Below, one piece after another: positions 26,756 to 35,683 of a stretch of DNA of 64,000 nucleotides. A program made the position numbers and the translations under genes. The stretch lies in assembly GCF_001956295.1 (NCBI RefSeq), contig NZ_MRTD01000005.1:124001-188000 (forward strand). Reading direction: 5' to 3'. Each line of letters begins with the position of its first letter. Positions within the stretch are counted from its first letter, which is position 1. Origin of the DNA: Paenibacillus sp. FSL A5-0031. GTDB lineage: Bacteria; Bacillota; Bacilli; Paenibacillales; Paenibacillaceae. Under the pieces are notes generated by a model. It was not told the DNA's origin and ran no database searches. It was given only the letters and a program-made list of their open reading frames with translations.

Positions 26756-27865
26756 ATGGATAAACAATCGATGATTGCTTTCATTTTGGAAGAATATGCG
26801 TTCGTAAAGGAGGATAACCGCGCACAGTTTGATGCGATTATTTTGCGTTTATCCGGTCATAAGGGCGGTATATCGTTGGAGAGCTTGTCGACGTGGGAAG
26901 AAGATGACCTTACGCAGCTGTACCAAATTCTATCCGGCCATAAAATGACTCGTGAATACGTACCGGATATTATTCAAGCTTATGCCAGCATCGATAGGGC
27001 GAATTTGCCATCGAAAATATCGTTTGGGCCTATCATTGAAACTGAACAAAAATGGGATAAGCCGCGTATTCATCGGCAATATGGCAACTACGAGGTGCCG
27101 CAGGCGATTAATCAGCTGTACGAGCTGGAGACTGAGCTCGGAAGAGCAATGGATCTAGAGCTGGGGCTTATTATGCAAAAATATGACTTTCGCTATCCAT
27201 GTACGCCGCCCGATTTTATTCCTTTCGCCAGCTCTGGTAGTGATGGCATTCATTATTGTTTTGTAACGGATTTTGGAGCTGTCAAAGATTTGGAGCAAGC
27301 TTATATAGCTGTCGTATCGCCAATGGATTTTGACTCGGAAATATGGCTTGTTGCCAAAAATATTAAGGATTTCCTTCGTCTTATTATTACGGATAGAAGT
27401 CTACTGTATAATAATCCTGCGTCATTTGATGATTTCTTTAAAAAGATGCGAGAGCAGAAAAATGAAAGCTTGGCGGAGGAGCAGTCAGCGGCGCTGCAAA
27501 GGCTGAAAGAGCTTTTTGGACTGCGTGAAATTACTGACTTGGAACAGTATATCCAAAGTGTACGTGAGGAAAGGGCGCAAGCAATTTGTATGCAAACGCT
27601 GGATTCGATTGGCGTTGTACCGCTTTCGGGTCAGGCTGATTATACCGCTGAGGGGCCGCTTTCTATTAATTGGAATGATAGGCGGGCGCTCGATGCTATT
27701 GTTGAAGATGCGAGCGCAGAGAGAAAGCTTGCTTTCCTTCGTGATGCGCAGCACAAGAAGTTAATTTTGGAAGACAGACGGATGCTCAGACGCTGCAAGC
27801 GCGTATTGTCGGAGCTGGAGTTATATCATGAGCTGAGTAATTTGCTTGAACTGGTTGACCAATAA
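26756..27865 (+). CDS. Hypothetical protein, possible SMI1/KNR4 (SUKH)-like central domain
   Basis: A 369-residue soluble protein. The central part, about 150-205 (PPDFIPFASSGSDGIHYCFV...FDSEIWLVAKNIKDFLRLII), resembles the SUKH fold that is common in toxin-immunity and cell-signalling proteins, but the match is by eye only. The rest is helical and charged. GGAG lies 6 nt before the ATG at 26756. It is followed after 11 bp by a phosphatase gene, so the two may be co-transcribed. Confidence 0.5.
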   Translation: MDKQSMIAFILEEYAFVKEDNRAQFDAIILRLSGHKGGISLESLSTWEEDDLTQLYQILSGHKMTREYVPDIIQAYASIDRANLPSKISFGPIIETEQKWDKPRIHRQYGNYEVPQAINQLYELETELGRAMDLELGLIMQKYDFRYPCTPPDFIPFASSGSDGIHYCFVTDFGAVKDLEQAYIAVVSPMDFDSEIWLVAKNIKDFLRLIITDRSLLYNNPASFDDFFKKMREQKNESLAEEQSAALQRLKELFGLREITDLEQYIQSVREERAQAICMQTLDSIGVVPLSGQADYTAEGPLSINWNDRRALDAIVEDASAERKLAFLRDAQHKKLILEDRRMLRRCKRVLSELELYHELSNLLELVDQ

Positions 27866-27876
27866 ATTATATATCA

Positions 27877-28224
27877 ATGAGGAGTGTGTTCTCGATAAAT
27901 CTATTATTTGTATGCAGCAGAAACAAGTGGCGAAGCTTGACTGCGGAAACGATTTTTCAAGGTGTTGGCGGCCATGAGGTGAGGTCTGCTGGTACGGAAG
28001 AGAATGCTCGGATTAAGGTGACAGCAGGTCATATTGGCTGGGCTGATTATATTTTTGCAATGGAGAAAAAACATATTCGAAGGCTGCAAAGCAAGTTTGG
28101 CCATGAGCTTTCGGGCAAGAAGTTAATCTGTCTTCATGTACCAGATGAATTCGAATATATGAACGAAGATTTAATCGATCTGCTTCGATCAAGTGCAGCT
28201 TCCTATGTCAGCGATCTGGCATAA
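27877..28224 (+). CDS. Low-molecular-weight protein-tyrosine-phosphatase-like protein
   Basis: About 110-115 residues. LLFVCSRNKWRSLTAE carries the CX5RS active-site loop of the LMW-PTP fold, and ADYIFAMEKKHIRRL matches the second half; the usual DP general-acid motif is replaced by CLHVPDEFEYM. Shorter than the common 150-residue family. The start is unclear: ATG at 27877 has no ribosome site, whereas GAGGAG at 27880-27885 points to ATA at 27895, and homologues begin just before LLFVC. Confidence 0.7.
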   Translation: MRSVFSINLLFVCSRNKWRSLTAETIFQGVGGHEVRSAGTEENARIKVTAGHIGWADYIFAMEKKHIRRLQSKFGHELSGKKLICLHVPDEFEYMNEDLIDLLRSSAASYVSDLA

Positions 28225-28227
28225 TGA

Positions 28228-28929
28228 TTAATGTTTTTGTTCGATGACGAGCAGAAGCTTATACAAAGAATGGGCTCCGAGCAGTTGGTTTCTATTGACT
28301 CGATTTAGAAATTGCATCGATTCACGCGCTATTTTTATCGCATTTTCTACCTGGTTATCGTTAACCTCTTTCAGCACCTGCTGAATGATCTCAAGCGACC
28401 ATACCGCCGCCTTGAAGGTGCGAATAATTAAGATTTGACGCAGATTTGCTGGACTGAAGATGCGGTAACCATTTTCCTTGTTGCGATTAACAATAAGGAG
28501 ACCCATCTTCTCCCAGTGACGAATAGCGGAGCTAGGTATGGTTGTTGCCTCGGATACTTCCCCAATGGTCATCCCATTTCTTTTCCTTGCTTTATGCAGC
28601 AAATGAATTTCATCGGTCTCCAGCGCAAGAATCGTTTTATCGGCGATCGTTTTGTCACGGTGAAGCTCTGCCTGTGCACTGTTTACAAGCCATAACGCCT
28701 CATCAATCTCGCCATCGATCAGTTTAATCATCACTTCTTTGGTAAGCGTCATTCCAAAACCTTCATTCATCGCTCTTATGCACTCAAAGTAAGCGACGTG
28801 TTCTGCTGTATATATGCGATAACCGTTTGTCCCTCGTTTAACCGGTGGAATGATGCCCCAATCCTCGTAGTGCCTCAACGCGTTAGTACTAATATTTAAT
28901 CTCCTGGCAATATCAATCGGCCGAATCAT
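28228..28929 (-). CDS. Transcriptional regulator with two tandem MerR-type HTH domains
   Basis: A 233-residue regulator with two MerR helix-turn-helix domains: IRPIDIARRLNISTNALRHY (about 2-70) and GMTIGEVSEATTIPSSAIRHW (about 120-190), each followed by a GYRI(Y/F) wing. A helical tail of about 40 residues ends the protein; there is no obvious drug-binding domain. GGAGG lies 11 nt before the ATG at 28929. Divergent from the UvrA-like resistance gene, which is the probable target. Confidence 0.8.
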   Translation of the reverse strand: MIRPIDIARRLNISTNALRHYEDWGIIPPVKRGTNGYRIYTAEHVAYFECIRAMNEGFGMTLTKEVMIKLIDGEIDEALWLVNSAQAELHRDKTIADKTILALETDEIHLLHKARKRNGMTIGEVSEATTIPSSAIRHWEKMGLLIVNRNKENGYRIFSPANLRQILIIRTFKAAVWSLEIIQQVLKEVNDNQVENAIKIARESMQFLNRVNRNQLLGAHSLYKLLLVIEQKH

Positions 28930-29135
28930 CACAAAAAACACCTCCGAACATTTTCTAAAAACATTAAACAACCAAGAGAACCTTTTTGTCAACGAAACGG
29001 GTTAAATAGGGTATTTATTTGCGTAACTTTCTCACTTGCATCAATGTAGTATGCTGGAATAAATGCTGGAAAAGAGCTCTAAATAGGCGAAGCGTTGCTT
29101 ACCCCAAAAATTTATTGTCAATGAGGAGGACATGC

Positions 29136-31649
29136 ATGAACGATACGATAGTCATTACAGGAGCGTGCGAAAATAACTTGAAAAACATTTCACTCTCAAT
29201 CCCCAAATACAAATTGGTTGTGTTGACAGGACCTTCAGGCTCCGGCAAATCAACGCTTGCCATGGACACGCTGCAAAGGGAATGTCAGAGGCAGTATATG
29301 GAGTCAATGGGGATGGTATCGGATTCCATAAGCAAGCCGAAGGTGGAATCGATAGCTGGACTTTCTCCTTCCATCAGCATCGGTCAGCACGTCACCAATC
29401 GCAATCCGCGTTCTACGGTTGGTACGGTTACAGATATTTATACGTATTTGCGTTTTGTCTACTCCAGGCTTAGCAGCCGTGTATGCAGCAGCTGCGGTAC
29501 AACTATACCGCCTGTATTCGATGAAGAGAATGATATCGCAGCTGCAGAGGAAGAGGAGGGATGCCAGACGATCGTATGCCCGGGCTGCAAGAAGGAACAT
29601 GAGAAGCTCGGAATGGCTCATTTTTCTTTCAATAAGCCGGAGGGAGCCTGCGAGACCTGCAGTGGGTTAGGACATGTTGCTACGCTTGACTTAGAAGCGG
29701 TATTCAATCAAGAGCTGAGTTTCCGCGGCGGCTGTGTGACTTACCTGTACGAAGTACAACTCGAATATTATGCTGTCATTTTAAAGGCTGCAGGAGACCA
29801 TTATGGATTTACATTTGATCTCGACCTGCCATTAAAGAATTATACGGAAATCCAGCGTGATCTGCTTTATTACGGCGTGGAGAGCGATGCATTCATGAGG
29901 CATTTTCCTCTTGCCGTACCGCCAAAAACAGTCGGAAAAGGCAAGTTTGAAGGCATTGTAACTGGTATGTGGAGAAGGTATAAAGAGAAGGAAAGCGAGC
30001 AAGGGGCAGCAGAAAAGGAAAACGATTATTTTAAGCAAGATGGGTGTACGGATTGCAAGGGCATGCGTCTAAAAAAAGAAAGCCGGTCAGCTTTAGTGGC
30101 AGGAGCTTCGATATCAGAAGTATCCACTTGGTCATTGGAGGATTTGCTTATTTGGACCAAGCAGCTTCAGGATGCTGTGCCTCCTCAGGGACGGCCGCTG
30201 CTTGCGCCTGTCATGACCGATATGCCGATACGTATAGAGAGAATCATCGATGTTGGCCTTAGTTATTTATCTCTGGATCGACAGACCGTCTCCCTGTCAG
30301 GCGGGGAAGCTCAGCGTCTGCGATTAGCGTCACTCCTTGGGTCTGGACTTACTGGTGTGCTCTATATATTGGATGAGCCAACAACAGGTCTACATCCGCG
30401 CGATACAGCAGGTTTGCTTCGCGTTCTCCTGCAGCTGCGTGATTTGGGCAACACGGTACTCGTTATTGAGCATGATATTGAGGTCATGAGAGCTGCAGAT
30501 CATATTATTGATATCGGTCCAGGAGCAGGATATTTAGGTGGGACTGTCGTTGGTGAAGGCAGCTTGGAGGAGCTGATCGCAAGTGAGAGTTCCGTTACAG
30601 GTTCTTATTTACGTCAGGAAAGCTTGCCAGCGGCAGTACGGACAAGAAGGTCAGGCGACGGTAAACAGCTGTCGATCGTCCATGCACATGCTCGTAATTT
30701 GAAAGGGTTTGACGTTGCTTTTCCACTTGGCTGTCTCATCTCGGTGACGGGAGTGTCTGGCTCAGGCAAATCGACCTTGTTATTTGATTTGCTTGCGGAG
30801 GGAGGGCAGGGGAAACCACGTATTGCGGGTTGCGACAGCATTACGGGCTTTGAGCATATCGGAAATCAAATTACGGTCGATCAGTCACCATTAGGTCGTA
30901 TGCAGCGCTCAAATATTGCAACTTATACAGAAGTATTTACACAGCTGCGAAATTTATATGCAGGGCTGCCAGAGGCGAAGCGCAATCAGCTTACCTCGAA
31001 GCATTTTTCATTCAATACACCAGGGGGACGCTGCGAGACTTGCCAAGGACTTGGCGTATTATCGGTAGACATGAGTTTTCTCCCTAATCTCGAAATTCGC
31101 TGCACGGCTTGCAAAGGAAAACGATTTAAAGATGAAGTGCTGCGAGTCACCTACGAGGGTTATTCGATATCGGATTTGCTTGATATGACGGTCCAAGAGA
31201 GCCGAGCTGTGTTTAAAAATAAAGCAAAAATTGCCAGCATGACCGAGCTGCTGTGTGAAGTGGGGTTAGGTTATCTGCAGTGGGGACAGTCGGTAAAAAC
31301 GTTGTCAGGCGGAGAAGGTCAGCGAATTAAGCTGGCTAAGGAACTGAACAAGAGATCGAACAAGCATACCCTTTATTTGCTGGATGAGCCAACAACGGGC
31401 TTGCATCCAACAGATGTTGAACAGCTGCTTGCTCTACTCAATAAATTAGTGGATGCCGGCAATACGGTCATTCTGGTTGAGCATAGCTTGGAACTTATCC
31501 GGGAATCCGATTGGGTCATCGATATAGGGCCCGAAGGCGGTGCTGAAGGCGGCAATCTTGTCGCAGCAGGAACGCCAGAGCAAGTAGCGGGTATTGCTGC
31601 TTCCTATACAGGACAGTTTTTGAAAAAAGCGCTGGCTGGCGGATTGTAG
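29136..31649 (+). CDS. UvrA-like ATPase (UvrA2/drug-resistance class)
   Basis: An 837-residue tandem ABC ATPase. Walker A motifs are GPSGSGKST (about 30) and GVSGSGKST (about 540); signatures are SLSGGEAQRLR and TLSGGEGQRIK, with Walker B LDEPTTGLHP twice. Zinc modules CSSC/CPGC, CETC/CTDC and CETC/CTAC are present. It is about 100 residues shorter than UvrA and lacks much of the UvrB-binding region, like UvrA2 and DrrC proteins that protect producers or targets from DNA-binding drugs. AGGAGG precedes the ATG. The divergent MerR-type regulator fits a drug-inducible function. Confidence 0.85.
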   Translation: MNDTIVITGACENNLKNISLSIPKYKLVVLTGPSGSGKSTLAMDTLQRECQRQYMESMGMVSDSISKPKVESIAGLSPSISIGQHVTNRNPRSTVGTVTDIYTYLRFVYSRLSSRVCSSCGTTIPPVFDEENDIAAAEEEEGCQTIVCPGCKKEHEKLGMAHFSFNKPEGACETCSGLGHVATLDLEAVFNQELSFRGGCVTYLYEVQLEYYAVILKAAGDHYGFTFDLDLPLKNYTEIQRDLLYYGVESDAFMRHFPLAVPPKTVGKGKFEGIVTGMWRRYKEKESEQGAAEKENDYFKQDGCTDCKGMRLKKESRSALVAGASISEVSTWSLEDLLIWTKQLQDAVPPQGRPLLAPVMTDMPIRIERIIDVGLSYLSLDRQTVSLSGGEAQRLRLASLLGSGLTGVLYILDEPTTGLHPRDTAGLLRVLLQLRDLGNTVLVIEHDIEVMRAADHIIDIGPGAGYLGGTVVGEGSLEELIASESSVTGSYLRQESLPAAVRTRRSGDGKQLSIVHAHARNLKGFDVAFPLGCLISVTGVSGSGKSTLLFDLLAEGGQGKPRIAGCDSITGFEHIGNQITVDQSPLGRMQRSNIATYTEVFTQLRNLYAGLPEAKRNQLTSKHFSFNTPGGRCETCQGLGVLSVDMSFLPNLEIRCTACKGKRFKDEVLRVTYEGYSISDLLDMTVQESRAVFKNKAKIASMTELLCEVGLGYLQWGQSVKTLSGGEGQRIKLAKELNKRSNKHTLYLLDEPTTGLHPTDVEQLLALLNKLVDAGNTVILVEHSLELIRESDWVIDIGPEGGAEGGNLVAAGTPEQVAGIAASYTGQFLKKALAGGL

Positions 31650-31661
31650 AAATATATAAAG

Positions 31662-31696
31662 GGGAGCTGTCAACGTCGATTGCGTTGGCAGCTCCC
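31662..31696. terminator. Terminator between the UvrA-like and MBL-fold genes
   Basis: GGGAGCTGTCAACG pairs with CGTTGGCAGCTCCC between two convergent genes. No long T-run on either side, so strength is uncertain. Confidence 0.6.
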
Positions 31697-31703
31697 TTAT
31701 TCG

Positions 31704-32453
31704 CTATTCGGCAGCGAGCTCTAAAATCCGCTCATTCACATGATCAGAATATAACCCGCCATGGTAGCAGATGACTGTGTTTATGTCGTATTGCGTTAAT
31801 TTTTTGATGGATTTTTTTGCGGTATCCGGGTCGAGACAATAATGTGGTGTCGGACCTAGCAGCTGGTCGTTTTCAACGATCAGGGCATCAGCTGCAATTA
31901 AAGTTTTGCTAGCGGTATGATAAAGGCTAAGATGTCCGGGCGTATGCCCAGGAGTGCCAATGACGATAATGCCTCCGCAATACGGCAATTGTTGCCCATC
32001 CGTAATGATAACATCGACATTCGCTTTAGGCGGATTTTCCAGCGTCTTCCTGAATGCGGCTCGCCATTCCTCAGGCACCTCAGCTGGCAAGGCTTTGACA
32101 GCTTGCTCAATCGATTCTGGTGTAACTTTGAGCAAATGTGCTTCACCTTGAATGTAAGGAGCTTCTACTTTGTCCGCAAGCACCTCCGCCTTATGAGGCA
32201 ATTCCTGCAAAATCGCAGGCAAGCTTCCAATGTGGTCAAGGTCTTGATGGGTAATAATGATTTTGTTAAGACGCTCAAACGCAAGTCCAGCACGCTCCAT
32301 TTGCTCCTTTATTAATGGCAGCTGCCCCGGATAGCCAGTATCCACTAAGATCACGGTGTCGTTATCCCAAATTAAAGTGGGATAAATCGTTTCCATTCGC
32401 CCCATCATGACCGCTGATATCGGCATCATATTAACTCCGCTTGCAATGTTCAT
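31704..32453 (-). CDS. MBL-fold metallo-hydrolase
   Basis: A 249-residue metallo-beta-lactamase-fold enzyme. THQDLDHIG is the HxHxDH-type metal site with Gln replacing the first His (HQDLDH form), followed by TPGHTPGH and an Asp in IAADALIV. The HQDLDH variant is typical of quorum-quenching lactonase-like and related hydrolases, but the substrate cannot be told. GGAGGG precedes the ATG. A single-gene unit. Confidence 0.85.
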   Translation of the reverse strand: MNIASGVNMMPISAVMMGRMETIYPTLIWDNDTVILVDTGYPGQLPLIKEQMERAGLAFERLNKIIITHQDLDHIGSLPAILQELPHKAEVLADKVEAPYIQGEAHLLKVTPESIEQAVKALPAEVPEEWRAAFRKTLENPPKANVDVIITDGQQLPYCGGIIVIGTPGHTPGHLSLYHTASKTLIAADALIVENDQLLGPTPHYCLDPDTAKKSIKKLTQYDINTVICYHGGLYSDHVNERILELAAE

Positions 32454-32823
32454 TTTAACCCTCCGCTACTGTTTAGAAGTTTTTGCTGTAGGTGAGTTGC
32501 TCATTTCAAGTAACATCGTACCAGTAGTTAAAATGTATGTAAATAGTAAAATATTATATTATAACATAAAAATAATTATTTGTCAATATGCATTCGTAGC
32601 GTTTTTGATGAAAAAACGTTTCATCTCACGAATCATATGTTCACGCCCAATGGGGCCCCAAGGGTCCCATTCTCTAGAATCGGGATAATGTGCTTAAGTG
32701 CATTGTTTTTACTAATGGGATGTTGATACGCTCATCACATTGGAACTGCAAGCGATAGTAGAATACTACGTAAAGGTATGTTCACTATTTCCATAAAGGC
32801 GACAATTAATTGGCAGCAGTCTT
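32454..32823. other. 370-bp AT-rich non-coding stretch with two hairpins
   Basis: No supported gene. Two simple hairpins are visible: GATGAAA/TTTCATC (32607-32625) and AATGGGGCC/GGTCCCATT (32649-32671). Neither is followed by a T-run. A 26-codon ATG frame (32608-32688) spans both but has no ribosome site. Confidence 0.5.
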
Positions 32824-33186
32824 ATGATTACCCATTTTCCTTGTTTTGTAACCGAAGCAAGCTTTTTTCTTGCGTCCTGCTCGGCCATGATCATTTGCCG
32901 AATGATGATTTATTTGATTGCTTGGAAAAAAGGTGTAAATTCCTTTTCCCTCGTATTAGTCGGCATAGGTGTGGCTTTCTTATTGTCGGCGATGACTACA
33001 TTTATGCTTGTGTTTATTCCTGCCTATTATTCCGGATCCTCCTATATTTGGATGACCGGAACAGTTTATGGAACAAGCTGGACCTATGTATGGAACCTTT
33101 TACCATGGACCTTCGTCATAATGGTTATCGCACTCGATTTATCTATTTACTATATCGGACACGAAATAACAGGTAGCAACGGGTGA
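32824..33186 (+). CDS. Small membrane protein of unknown function
   Basis: Up to 120 residues with three predicted membrane helices (about 12-35, 42-68 and 92-112). The start is uncertain because no good ribosome site precedes the ATG at 32824, and internal ATGs at the first helix are alternatives. It ends 27 bp before the next gene, which also carries a membrane anchor, so the two may work together. I do not recognise the family. Confidence 0.5.
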   Translation: MITHFPCFVTEASFFLASCSAMIICRMMIYLIAWKKGVNSFSLVLVGIGVAFLLSAMTTFMLVFIPAYYSGSSYIWMTGTVYGTSWTYVWNLLPWTFVIMVIALDLSIYYIGHEITGSNG

Positions 33187-33213
33187 AATTTTTTGGAGAA
33201 AGGAAGTGTGCAT

Positions 33214-34098
33214 TTGAAGCGTGGCTACATCATTCTGGTTGGCGTCGTAGTTGTGGCTGCTGCAATTTTGATGTTTTTGTTCCGAGTAAATGAGAATCAG
33301 GTTACCGTCCAGCGCATGCTTGATTTCGAGCAGGCAGAGCCGACCTCGCAAGTAGTGTGGGAGGATCGAGAGTCCATTCGAGCATTCGAATATGCGTTCC
33401 GATTTGGGAAGCAAATGAAGGGAAAGGTCGATATCGCGGCACCACCCTATTCTGTAATCTTAGGGGACTCGCGTTACCTGCTTTGGATATCGGAGAGCAG
33501 CGAGCATGGTAATTTCATGAAGCCGGGTGACACGGGGACGCTTTATCGATTAGGGAAATCATTCACGAAGAAGATTTGGACTTTGCTGGAAGATGCGTAT
33601 TCGGTGAGTGGTTCTAGCAAAGAAGGAGCAGACGAGCTAGTAGAAGGTGAACAGCAGATTACGCAGAGCATGTCGCCATCACCTATAATCGAGTCTCCAA
33701 CTCCCATTCCTATACAGTCGTCCGAGTCGCCGAATAACGAAGCACTCGAGCCAGCGTATTTGGAAAGCTCAGCTTTCACGGAAGAAGAGAAGCCGCTTAT
33801 CGAGCTAATTAATTTGCGAATAAAGTATTTGCATGAGAAAAAATGGGATGATTTTTTAAGCTTATACACGGAAAGTGCACGCAAGTCACGCGAAGATTCA
33901 AGCGGCTTTACCGGATTCACCATTACAAGCATAAAGGTCGAACAACCAATAGCTATTAAAGAGCAAAAGTCGTTGTTTGAGGCTGTCGTTCAGGTTTCGG
34001 AGATCAGGAACAATGAAGACAGCGGTGGAAGCTCAGTGTATGTGTTCCATAAGAGCAAGGAAAAGGGTGCTGAATGGCGTATAGCTGATGTAGATTAA
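33214..34098 (+). CDS. Membrane-anchored protein with NTF2-like C-terminal domain
   Basis: A 294-residue protein that I infer to be extracellular. One N-terminal membrane helix (GYIILVGVVVVAAAILMFLF), an extracytoplasmic domain of about 100 residues, a Ser/Pro-rich linker near residues 155-185, and a C-terminal domain of about 100 residues (ELINLRIKYLHEKKWDDFLSLY...) that resembles NTF2-like/DUF4878 folds. TTG at 33214 follows AAGGAAGTG; another TTG at 33193 is possible. Function unknown. Confidence 0.6.
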   Translation: MKRGYIILVGVVVVAAAILMFLFRVNENQVTVQRMLDFEQAEPTSQVVWEDRESIRAFEYAFRFGKQMKGKVDIAAPPYSVILGDSRYLLWISESSEHGNFMKPGDTGTLYRLGKSFTKKIWTLLEDAYSVSGSSKEGADELVEGEQQITQSMSPSPIIESPTPIPIQSSESPNNEALEPAYLESSAFTEEEKPLIELINLRIKYLHEKKWDDFLSLYTESARKSREDSSGFTGFTITSIKVEQPIAIKEQKSLFEAVVQVSEIRNNEDSGGSSVYVFHKSKEKGAEWRIADVD

Positions 34099-34158
34099 TC
34101 GTTAATTAGCGGATTCACACCGTTATAGACGCAACACAGAGTCTACAATAAAGATATA

Positions 34159-34247
34159 AAAATAGCGGCAGCAAATGTGTTTATACCCTCGTCATAGGCT
34201 GGATAGCCGGAAATGAGAGTGGTTTACATCATTGCTGCCGCTATTTT
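34159..34247. terminator. Large fold-back, bidirectional terminator
   Basis: AAAATAGCGGCAGCAAATG (from 34159) pairs with CATCATTGCTGCCGCTATTTT (to 34247), and the 48-nt interior has a second arm (GGCT/AGCC). It separates two convergent genes. Confidence 0.7.
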
Positions 34248-34257
34248 CGTCAACCTT

Positions 34258-35406
34258 TTAGACGGTTGTGAATTCTACCTCGATATGAATAACCTCAGAC
34301 CGGCTGCCAATTCGTACCGGCGGTCCCCAAGTTCCGAAGCCTGATGATACGATGGCATGCAGTCCGCCTTTTTTTAAATAACCCCAATCGAGCTCAAACA
34401 GCTTTCTCGTAATCAGATGATTAGGCATCATCTGGCCGCGATGGGTGTGGCCAGATACGGAGATGTCGATGCCGTTATCCGCTGCGCTTGCGATGTCAGA
34501 AGGCTGATGATCGAGCATGATTAGCGGTCTAGATTGATCTAGAGGAGCGACAAGCTCCTGAATAGGGAGCCTTCCTTTGCCGCTGAATCCCGCAGCCGCC
34601 TTATCTTTACGACCGATGACATAGAAGCTGTCAGCAATGAGCGCCGTTTCGTCCATAAGGACACGAATGCCGATTGCATCCATTGCCGCAATAAATTCCG
34701 GCACTTTCCGGCCAATGTATTCGTGATTTCCAGTTACGGCGTAAACGCCTAGTGGCGCTTTAAGCTTGCCAAGCTCAGTTGACATGTTTTTGCGAAGAAA
34801 AGGCTCAATATCATCATCAAGAATATCGCCAGGAAGCAGGATAAGATCCGGCTTAATTTCTTTAACCTTGTTCACCAGCCTAACTAAATGCCGATTGCCT
34901 ACGATTGTACCCAAATGAAGATCAGAAGCCATGGCGATGCGCAGCTTTTTCAATTTTCCAGCAGGTTTTGGCACTTGAACATGATAGGTTCGAACAATTG
35001 GGCTCCATGCATTCCATGAACCGCGGATAAGGAGTACAGCCATAATAAGCAAGGCTAACCCGCCTACACCGACAATATAGATTGATTTTTCAGCGCCAGC
35101 TGCTTTTAAGATAAGGGCAACAACATTGGCAGGCGGCAAAATGATTACGGCGTATTCCAATACGGCAAACCAGTAGGAACCAATCAGCTTCAGTACCTCG
35201 GCAACCGGTTTAAAAGGCGCACGGTAAGCGAGCCGGCCGATAATGTACGAAAATGCAATGATACTAGCAATGATCGTATACACTGTCGCATTTTCCAAAT
35301 GAAATAAATGAGATAAGAACAGCCACCCATTCCAGCCAATATAGAAGGAAATGCCGCTGTATAAGAGCAAAACACCAAAAACAATAGCAACAACACGCAG
35401 CTTCAT
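34258..35406 (-). CDS. Membrane-bound metallophosphoesterase (YkuE/YaeI type)
   Basis: A 382-residue calcineurin-like phosphoesterase. Four membrane helices occupy about 1-130. The catalytic domain shows the metal-site series SDLHLG, PGDILDD, TGNHEY and SGHTHRGQ. YaeI/YkuE relatives hydrolyse UDP-diacylglucosamine or similar pyrophosphates in some bacteria; the substrate here is unproved. GGGAG precedes the ATG. Confidence 0.88.
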   Translation of the reverse strand: MKLRVVAIVFGVLLLYSGISFYIGWNGWLFLSHLFHLENATVYTIIASIIAFSYIIGRLAYRAPFKPVAEVLKLIGSYWFAVLEYAVIILPPANVVALILKAAGAEKSIYIVGVGGLALLIMAVLLIRGSWNAWSPIVRTYHVQVPKPAGKLKKLRIAMASDLHLGTIVGNRHLVRLVNKVKEIKPDLILLPGDILDDDIEPFLRKNMSTELGKLKAPLGVYAVTGNHEYIGRKVPEFIAAMDAIGIRVLMDETALIADSFYVIGRKDKAAAGFSGKGRLPIQELVAPLDQSRPLIMLDHQPSDIASAADNGIDISVSGHTHRGQMMPNHLITRKLFELDWGYLKKGGLHAIVSSGFGTWGPPVRIGSRSEVIHIEVEFTTV

Positions 35407-35683
35407 CCATCAACGCTCCCTAGCTCTTAATCTGCTTTCTTATAAGCTGAACCTACTATATCACACCGAGAATATAGCAGTAAAATTCACAAGAATAGCA
35501 GGAATAGATAATCGCCAAGTGTTTCAATACGATAGGAAGGATGCGAAATCGATGCATAAACGTTTTACAGCATGCTGGGAGTTAAGGCTGCAGGCGTTGC
35601 GCAGGCTGCGAGCCTATGGTATCGTTTCGTCATAATGATTGATGCGAATGAGGCATCTAAATGGAATGGAGCGAATAACCCGA

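Noticed and set aside
32608..32688. 26-codon frame with PMGPQGS in the non-coding stretch
   Set aside because: No ribosome site and the sequence is explained by the two hairpins there; too little to support a peptide.
32778..33176. Alternative 132-codon frame overlapping the small membrane protein gene
   Set aside because: It is rich in Cys, Arg and Phe without domain character, whereas the overlapping frame gives three clean membrane helices and ends just before the next gene.
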